Below are positions 60,620 to 64,000 of a stretch of DNA of 64,000 nucleotides, piece by piece. Made by a program: the position numbers and the translations under genes. Source of the DNA: a virus. The DNA lies in IMG/VR virus record IMGVR_UViG_3300045738_000438, positions 1-64,000 of that record; one strand, 5' to 3'. Under the pieces are notes generated by a model. That model had not been told where the DNA came from, did not search any database, and worked only from the letters and a program-made list of their open reading frames with translations. Each line of letters starts with the position of its first letter. The first letter of the stretch is position 1.

Positions 60620-61372
60620 CTAGGCATTGACTGCCGCCGCCTCACCCTCTTCAGGAAGGATCGTCGGCACCTCACCCGTCTTAGGGTCAGGCGTGGAGGC
60701 ACCGTCAACCACTTGCTTGAAGTGGTTGTATGCCGCCAGTGCCAGAGACTTGGCGACTTCCAAGTCCTGCCCAGAGATGTTCAGGATGTAGGCAAACACC
60801 TTATCCTTTTTCTGAGCCTTGGCCCCAGAAGTCACTTCCTTGGGGGCATCCTTGCCTGCCTTCTTAGCCTCGGCAGCCTTGGCAGTCTTGCCCTTGCGAG
60901 CGAAGATACCCAGCGACTGGTAAAGCTTGGTGATGGCATTGATTGCCGTTGACTCAGCGTAGCCTGCATCAATGCAAGCCTGCTTGATCACCGAGCGGGG
61001 CACGCCTGCTTTGTTGGCATCCTTGACCAACTCCTTGACCCCGGCCTGCTTCTCGTCACGCTTGGTCTCGGCCCCGCGCAACTCAGAGAACTGAGCAGTG
61101 AGAGAAACCTTGAATTTCTCATTCACCTTGTCCTGCTTGGCGGCCTCGGCAGCCTTGACCTTGAGAGCCTTGACCTTGAGAGCCTTGGCCCACTCGGCAG
61201 CGTCCGCTTGTGCCGTCAACTCGGCAGCAGATTTCTCCACCTTCGGAGCCTTCTTGGCAGCCTTCTTGGTAACCTTCTTAGCCGTTACCTTTGCCTTCGT
61301 TGTGCCCTTACCAGCAGCGGCGTCAATAGCCTTGCTGATACCTCTACCGGGGGTAGCTTTTTTAGCTGCCAT
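60620..61372 (-). CDS. Lys/Ala-rich histone-like protein
   Basis: From ATG 61372 the product is 250 residues. The first ~95 are Lys/Ala/Val-rich (AKVTAKKVTKKAAKKAPKVE, KALKVKALKVKAAEAAK), like histone H1 tails or AlgP, and include a perfect 15-base tandem repeat (GCCTTGACCTTGAGA, about 61153-61183). The middle (~105-165) looks folded (SVIKQACIDAGYAESTAINA, helical, possible HTH). It probably coats or compacts DNA. A long, hairpin-rich leader precedes it. Start follows CCTACTACTT, not a Shine-Dalgarno. Confidence 0.7.
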   Translation of the reverse strand: MAAKKATPGRGISKAIDAAAGKGTTKAKVTAKKVTKKAAKKAPKVEKSAAELTAQADAAEWAKALKVKALKVKAAEAAKQDKVNEKFKVSLTAQFSELRGAETKRDEKQAGVKELVKDANKAGVPRSVIKQACIDAGYAESTAINAITKLYQSLGIFARKGKTAKAAEAKKAGKDAPKEVTSGAKAQKKDKVFAYILNISGQDLEVAKSLALAAYNHFKQVVDGASTPDPKTGEVPTILPEEGEAAAVNA

Positions 61373-61379
61373 AATATTT

Positions 61380-61630
61380 ACAAGTAGTAGGAGTCCTCTG
61401 CATTTAATCACGGGGTTGGAACCGTCACGGGACACTCAGAAATGAGTGCCTCGGCCTGCATTGCTCCGCGCAGTGTTGAAGCATTTCCTTGAACGGCGTA
61501 GCCACTGCGAGGGGTAGTAGTTAGGGGATATCCAAGGCGATTAACCCTTGGGAGGTAGGATGGAGGAAGTTCCTCCCATCAACACTCCCGCCGGGAGTGC
61601 TGAAGGGAACGGGGGCAGTGCCCCCTGATG
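61380..61630 (-). promoter_or_regulatory. Hairpin-rich leader with a 26-aa ORF
   Basis: This 250-base gap folds into several hairpins: a 15-base GGGGGCAGTGCCCCC (61611-61625), ACTCCCG/CGGGAGT (about 61584-61599), GGAGGAA/TTCCTCC (about 61562-61576) and GGCACTCA/TGAGTGTC (about 61432-61452). A GTG-start 26-codon ORF (61505-61425, MATPFKEMLQHCAEQCRPRH...) follows CTAACTACTAC at ten bases and could be a leader peptide for the histone-like gene. Confidence 0.45.
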
Positions 61631-62179
61631 TTAAGCAATCACTGAGATTGCCGACTTGCTCAGGTCACGTCCTGCCTTCTTGTTGCAGGTCTCCTGCCAG
61701 TCAGGGAGCGGCGTGGCGATGCCGTTCTTGCGAACCGAGACCTTGCCGGTTGGGGCATCGTACTTGACCTTCAACCCCGCTGCCTCAGCGCACTCACGGG
61801 TAACTACACAATCAGGATTGCGCCTGACCTTCTCGGCCCATACCTGCTTGCGGAAGTCCCGCAATTGCTCCAGTTCCTTCTGATCGGCAGCGTGCTGATC
61901 CCAGTCGAAGTCCCTCTCACAAAAGGTCAACCTCAGACCAGCAGAGAACAAAGCAATGTCGGCCTGCCACTGAACACTGTCAGTGTCGGTCTGACTCCTG
62001 CCGTTCTCATCCACGTAATGGGGGCATCCGCAAAACCGGAAGAACTCCCGCGTGACCTCGTCCTGATCTTCAGCACCGCAACCCTTTGCGACTTTGTCCA
62101 GAACCTTGACCGGAAGATCGTTCAACCGGAGCGTCCCCAAGAAACCTTGGGCTATCTTTTTACCTGTAATCTTTTTCAT
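61631..62179 (-). CDS. Hypothetical protein with Cys-rich centre
   Basis: From ATG 62179 the product is 182 residues: an N-terminal basic part (MKKITGKKIAQGFLGTLRLN), a centre with CGAEDQ and FFRFCGCPHYVDENG (possible metal binding), acidic helices and a C-terminal strand-rich part. No family is recognised. It starts after CAACTACTACTC, without a Shine-Dalgarno. Confidence 0.6.
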   Translation of the reverse strand: MKKITGKKIAQGFLGTLRLNDLPVKVLDKVAKGCGAEDQDEVTREFFRFCGCPHYVDENGRSQTDTDSVQWQADIALFSAGLRLTFCERDFDWDQHAADQKELEQLRDFRKQVWAEKVRRNPDCVVTRECAEAAGLKVKYDAPTGKVSVRKNGIATPLPDWQETCNKKAGRDLSKSAISVIA

Positions 62180-62182
62180 TTG

Positions 62183-62273
62183 AGTAGTAGTTGTGGGAGA
62201 CCGAAGTGTCTCACCTGAGAACCCCCAGAAACACTGGAGGCTCTCAGGCGAGCGGGACGTGCAGTCCCGCCAC
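62183..62273 (-). promoter_or_regulatory. Three-hairpin leader
   Basis: Three consecutive stems precede the ATG at 62179: GAGAC/GTCTC (62197-62212), CCTGAGA/TCTCAGG (62214-62248) and GCGGGAC/GTCCCGC (62252-62270). They could control translation or RNA turnover. The layout resembles the leader of the histone-like gene. Confidence 0.5.
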
Positions 62274-62285
62274 AACCTGTACCAG

Positions 62286-62468
62286 TCACGCGGGGATCAG
62301 TCTGATGAGAGAAGATTGTATGATTCGTAAGAACCCGCGCACTGGAATTGGCCGATCCTGAGCTTGTCCGCTGAGGTCTGGGAGCGTGAAGATATCCTGC
62401 ACTTCACTAGGTTGTCGAACATCAGTGTACGTTCCGACCATTTCCCTTCGCCTGAGCTTCAGCTTCAT
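62286..62468 (-). CDS. Possible small basic protein (60 aa)
   Basis: ATG 62468 encodes MKLKLRRREMVGTYTDVRQP and a mixed remainder. There is no Shine-Dalgarno, and a second - frame in the same bases (MFDNLVKCRISSRSQTSADK from about 62424) looks equally protein-like, so which frame is real is undecided. Confidence 0.35.
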   Translation of the reverse strand: MKLKLRRREMVGTYTDVRQPSEVQDIFTLPDLSGQAQDRPIPVRGFLRIIQSSLIRLIPA

Positions 62469-62826
62469 TGTATCTACCGGGGGTTACATCCGGTTGAAGC
62501 TTCGCCAGTAAGGCAACTCAATTCCCACACAACTTAAACCCTTGTGAGGCGACTGGCGATTATGTCCAGTACTGTCGTGGCAGCCAGTTTGAGTGGCGGC
62601 GGGCAGGTGGATTGTCGGTGATGATTGGTCAGACCCGATCCAACTGGTTTCTCAGAACCCGTCCCTGAATCTTCGGCTCAGGTGCGAGTGGATGTATTCA
62701 GTCCGCGTCCACTAGTGCGGTGCATTCCTGCATTCAGCTTTTCTGGCACGCTGGAAAGTGCCTCCCGTAACTAAGACCGGGACTACGTCCACCTCAGCAA
62801 ACATGCGGAATGAGTAAGTATTGCTA
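62469..62826. other. No confident gene
   Basis: I see no ribosome-binding site with a convincing ORF here. A 30-codon - strand ORF (62804-62712, MFAEVDVVPVLVTGGTFQRA...) is possible. Otherwise the stretch is GC-mixed with short inverted repeats and may hold regulatory RNA or promoter sequence upstream of the 61631-62468 genes. Confidence 0.3.
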
Positions 62827-62841
62827 ATACTATGATAGTTT
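62827..62841. promoter_or_regulatory. Palindromic operator-like site, copy 12
   Basis: ATACTATGATAGTTT, the rightmost copy, upstream of the gene-poor stretch that precedes the 61631-62468 genes on the - strand. Confidence 0.7.
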
Positions 62842-63152
62842 AGAGGGGAGCTTGCTCGGCCTACCCATCGTTATCTATCCCACTCTGGGCAAAAAAGTGC
62901 CCAACGCTCAAACAGACGGGGAAAAAAACTGCCCCAAGTGCAATGTCTATTATGCATGTTACCCTTTGTTAGCAGTACCCAGCGGACGTGACCCCGTACC
63001 AAGCCCTCCAATCCGGGCTGAGGGCACCAATCCCGGTGATTCCGCACAGGCACCCCACCACCGGGGTACCCAGCCCCAACGCTGTACCTATATATATGTG
63101 GGTATTCTAGTTTTCTTGGCTAAATCAGGAAACCTAATGTCCTTTGGTTCGT
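62842..63152. other. No confident gene; A-loop hairpins
   Basis: Two similar stems with A-rich loops lie close together: TGGGCA/TGCCCA (62886-62903) and GGGG/CCCC (62918-62935, loop AAAAAAACTG). A + strand frame from TTG 62852 contains CPKCNVYYACY but has an odd composition further on and lacks a ribosome-binding site. I leave it unassigned. Confidence 0.35.
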
Positions 63153-63181
63153 TTGTCGGCCTGCGCTGGGCAGTGTATACT
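63153..63181 (+). promoter_or_regulatory. Predicted sigma70 promoter
   Basis: TTGTCG (63153-63158) and TATACT (63176-63181) are exactly 17 bases apart. ATG 63193 follows 11 bases after the -10, so the leader would be only a few bases long. Confidence 0.65.
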
Positions 63182-63192
63182 GCTTGGTTCTT

Positions 63193-63345
63193 ATGGAACA
63201 GATGATAGAGAACCTAATGTTGGCCCTTAAAGAGGTGGAAGCGGAGCATCCCGGTAGCAAGTCACAAAGAATTTTAAAAAGAGCGGTTGACCAAGCCGTT
63301 AGTCTGCGGAGCAAGTGGAAGACTAACTGGAATTTGCAGAACTGA
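63193..63345 (+). CDS. Small helical protein (50 aa), + strand
   Basis: The only + strand gene on the right arm. It encodes MEQMIENLMLALKEVEAEHP followed by a basic helical half (SQRILKRAVDQAVSLRSKWK), with good codon use. It has a near-consensus promoter of its own, and its stop lies next to a terminator on the opposite strand. No family is recognised; size, charge and isolation suit a regulator or an anti-host peptide. Confidence 0.65.
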   Translation: MEQMIENLMLALKEVEAEHPGSKSQRILKRAVDQAVSLRSKWKTNWNLQN

Positions 63346-63382
63346 CAAAAAACCCCGGACACCACACACGTGGGCCGGGGTT
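63346..63382 (-). terminator. Rho-independent terminator for - strand genes
   Basis: AACCCCGG (63351-63358) pairs with CCGGGGTT (63375-63382), with an inner CCAC/GTGG. On the - strand the stem is followed by six T, so it stops transcripts from the 63545-64000 genes. The + strand side has no T-run. Confidence 0.8.
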
Positions 63383-63544
63383 AAGCAGCGGGTGTTGCCC
63401 AGCTAAATCACTCTAAACACCCATAGACTTTAAGGCAGCCTTTCTTACTGCCGAGTTAGTTTATTTGTAGTTCCTTTACTGACCGCTGCTATGATTTTCA
63501 CTAAGCCACTGAGCCTCTATAAACTCACTTCTTGTCATTTGTGT

Positions 63545-63913
63545 TCACTCCTCTTCCCAGCCATATCCGTTCCACCTCATCTCACTATGCCCACACCAGT
63601 TGCGGTGCATTGGCTTGGGGTAAAGTTTGTGGCAGTAGGTGTATTTCCTTATGTCTACTTTTGGTTCCGCTCCACAAAGGGAAAGCTTCTCTTCCCGGCT
63701 CATGGGGAGCCACATCCCTTGCCAAACGGTTCCTTTTGACCCGTCCTTTGGTGGGAGAAGGTCACGCCTTTTTCTCAACTCGGCTTCCTTGACTTTACGT
63801 GCTGCTTCAGCCCGTTTCTTGTGGGCCTTGACCGTGGCTGAGTCTTCCCTCCTTGGAGGCCACATATCAAACGTAAAAGACGTTATTGTTTGTACTGCCT
63901 TAACTGTCCTCAT
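63545..63913 (-). CDS. Small Cys/His/Trp-rich hypothetical protein
   Basis: I start at ATG 63913 (MRTVKAVQTITSFTFDMWPP), giving 122 residues. The middle is a basic helix (KAHKKRAEAARKVKEAELRK). The C-terminus has Cys and His spaced as a possible zinc site (LCGAEPK, YTYCHKLYPK, HRNWCGHSE) and is Trp/Tyr-rich. It overlaps the preceding gene by 14 bases. No family is recognised. Confidence 0.6.
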   Translation of the reverse strand: MRTVKAVQTITSFTFDMWPPRREDSATVKAHKKRAEAARKVKEAELRKRRDLLPPKDGSKGTVWQGMWLPMSREEKLSLCGAEPKVDIRKYTYCHKLYPKPMHRNWCGHSEMRWNGYGWEEE

Positions 63914-64000
63914 TTTTACCAACTTTATGCATGGGGCAGGTATCTGCCAGATAGTAGATAGGTTTACCGTCTTCTCCGGGCCAGCCCCTTCCGTTGCGGT
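63900..64000 (-). CDS. C-terminus of a protein running off the right edge
   Basis: The reading frame ending at TAA 63900-63902 gives a protein-like C-terminus (GRGWPGEDGKPIYYLADTCP then MHKVGKNEDS) and is open to the edge. It overlaps the start of the next gene, as is usual on this arm. Start and function lie outside the window. Confidence 0.5.
   Translation of the reverse strand, partial: RNGRGWPGEDGKPIYYLADTCPMHKVGKNEDS

Noticed and set aside
61390-61440. tRNA-like T-arm on the - strand (GGTTCCAACCCC)
   Set aside because: Position 57 of the T-loop would be C rather than a purine, and no matching acceptor or anticodon stem follows. It is part of the hairpin-rich leader.
62852-63205. 117-codon + strand ORF with CPKC motif
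   Set aside because: No ribosome-binding site, TTG start only, odd Pro/Arg-rich then hydrophobic composition, and it overlaps a good promoter for the next gene.
63491-63792. + strand ORFs opposite the 63545-63913 gene
   Set aside because: They are shadows of the - strand gene; composition is not protein-like and neighbours support the - frame.

Overview
The window is part of a double-stranded DNA tailed-phage genome, open at both ends: a tail-fibre gene runs in from the left edge and a small gene runs off the right edge. Order and sizes (terminase, portal, scaffold, capsid, tail-tube adaptor, nozzle-like protein, then internal virion proteins of increasing size) suggest a short-tailed, podovirus-like particle. 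A holin-like protein, an overlapping spanin-like pair and an RlpA-type double-psi beta-barrel protein suggest a Gram-negative host. A tyrosine recombinase, a small excisionase-like HTH protein and a dispersed operator-like palindrome suggest lysogeny, but I see no attachment site and no recognisable CI-type repressor. I found no tRNA, rRNA, CRISPR array or insertion sequence.

Layout. Bases 1-6395 (+): LamG tail fibre and small fibre-associated proteins, a GT32-type glycosyltransferase, small proteins and the lysis cluster. Bases 6407-7879 (-): terminase large subunit, alone on the opposite strand with its own promoter. Bases 7909-44384 (+): portal, scaffold, major capsid, an adaptor fused to a calcineurin-like phosphoesterase, a von Willebrand A (VWA) protein, a second glycosyltransferase, two proteins sharing an N-terminal domain, a nozzle-like protein, two paralogous small tail proteins, two Gln/Asn-rich internal virion proteins, and one 4833-residue polyvalent protein with an ADP-ribosyltransferase-like region and a class I methyltransferase. 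Bases 44325-50327 (-): early recombination and replication module (membrane protein, integrase, HTH proteins, DnaB helicase, PD-(D/E)XK nucleases, annealing-type protein, excisionase-like protein) behind one good sigma70-type promoter. Bases 50497-54171 (-): RlpA-like protein between two terminators, a sigma-region-4-like protein, a ParB-fold protein and small unknowns. Bases 54287-57920 (-): a MoxR-type AAA+ ATPase, a coiled-coil protein and a VWA-like metallopeptidase. Bases 58098-62468 (-): an HD hydrolase and small unknown genes separated by GC-rich hairpins. The right end has one small + gene and two small - genes.

Two sequence systems tie the genome together. The first is a 15-bp palindrome, AAACTATNATAGTTT, in twelve near-identical copies on both arms and inside the giant gene. 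It lies at gene starts or boundaries, and its centre TATNAT resembles a -10 box. The second is a TAACTAAC/ACTACTAC leader that precedes several right-arm starts in place of a Shine-Dalgarno sequence. The proteins of most interest are the adaptor-phosphoesterase fusion, the phage MoxR-VWA module, and an out-of-frame, coding-like ORF inside the giant gene.
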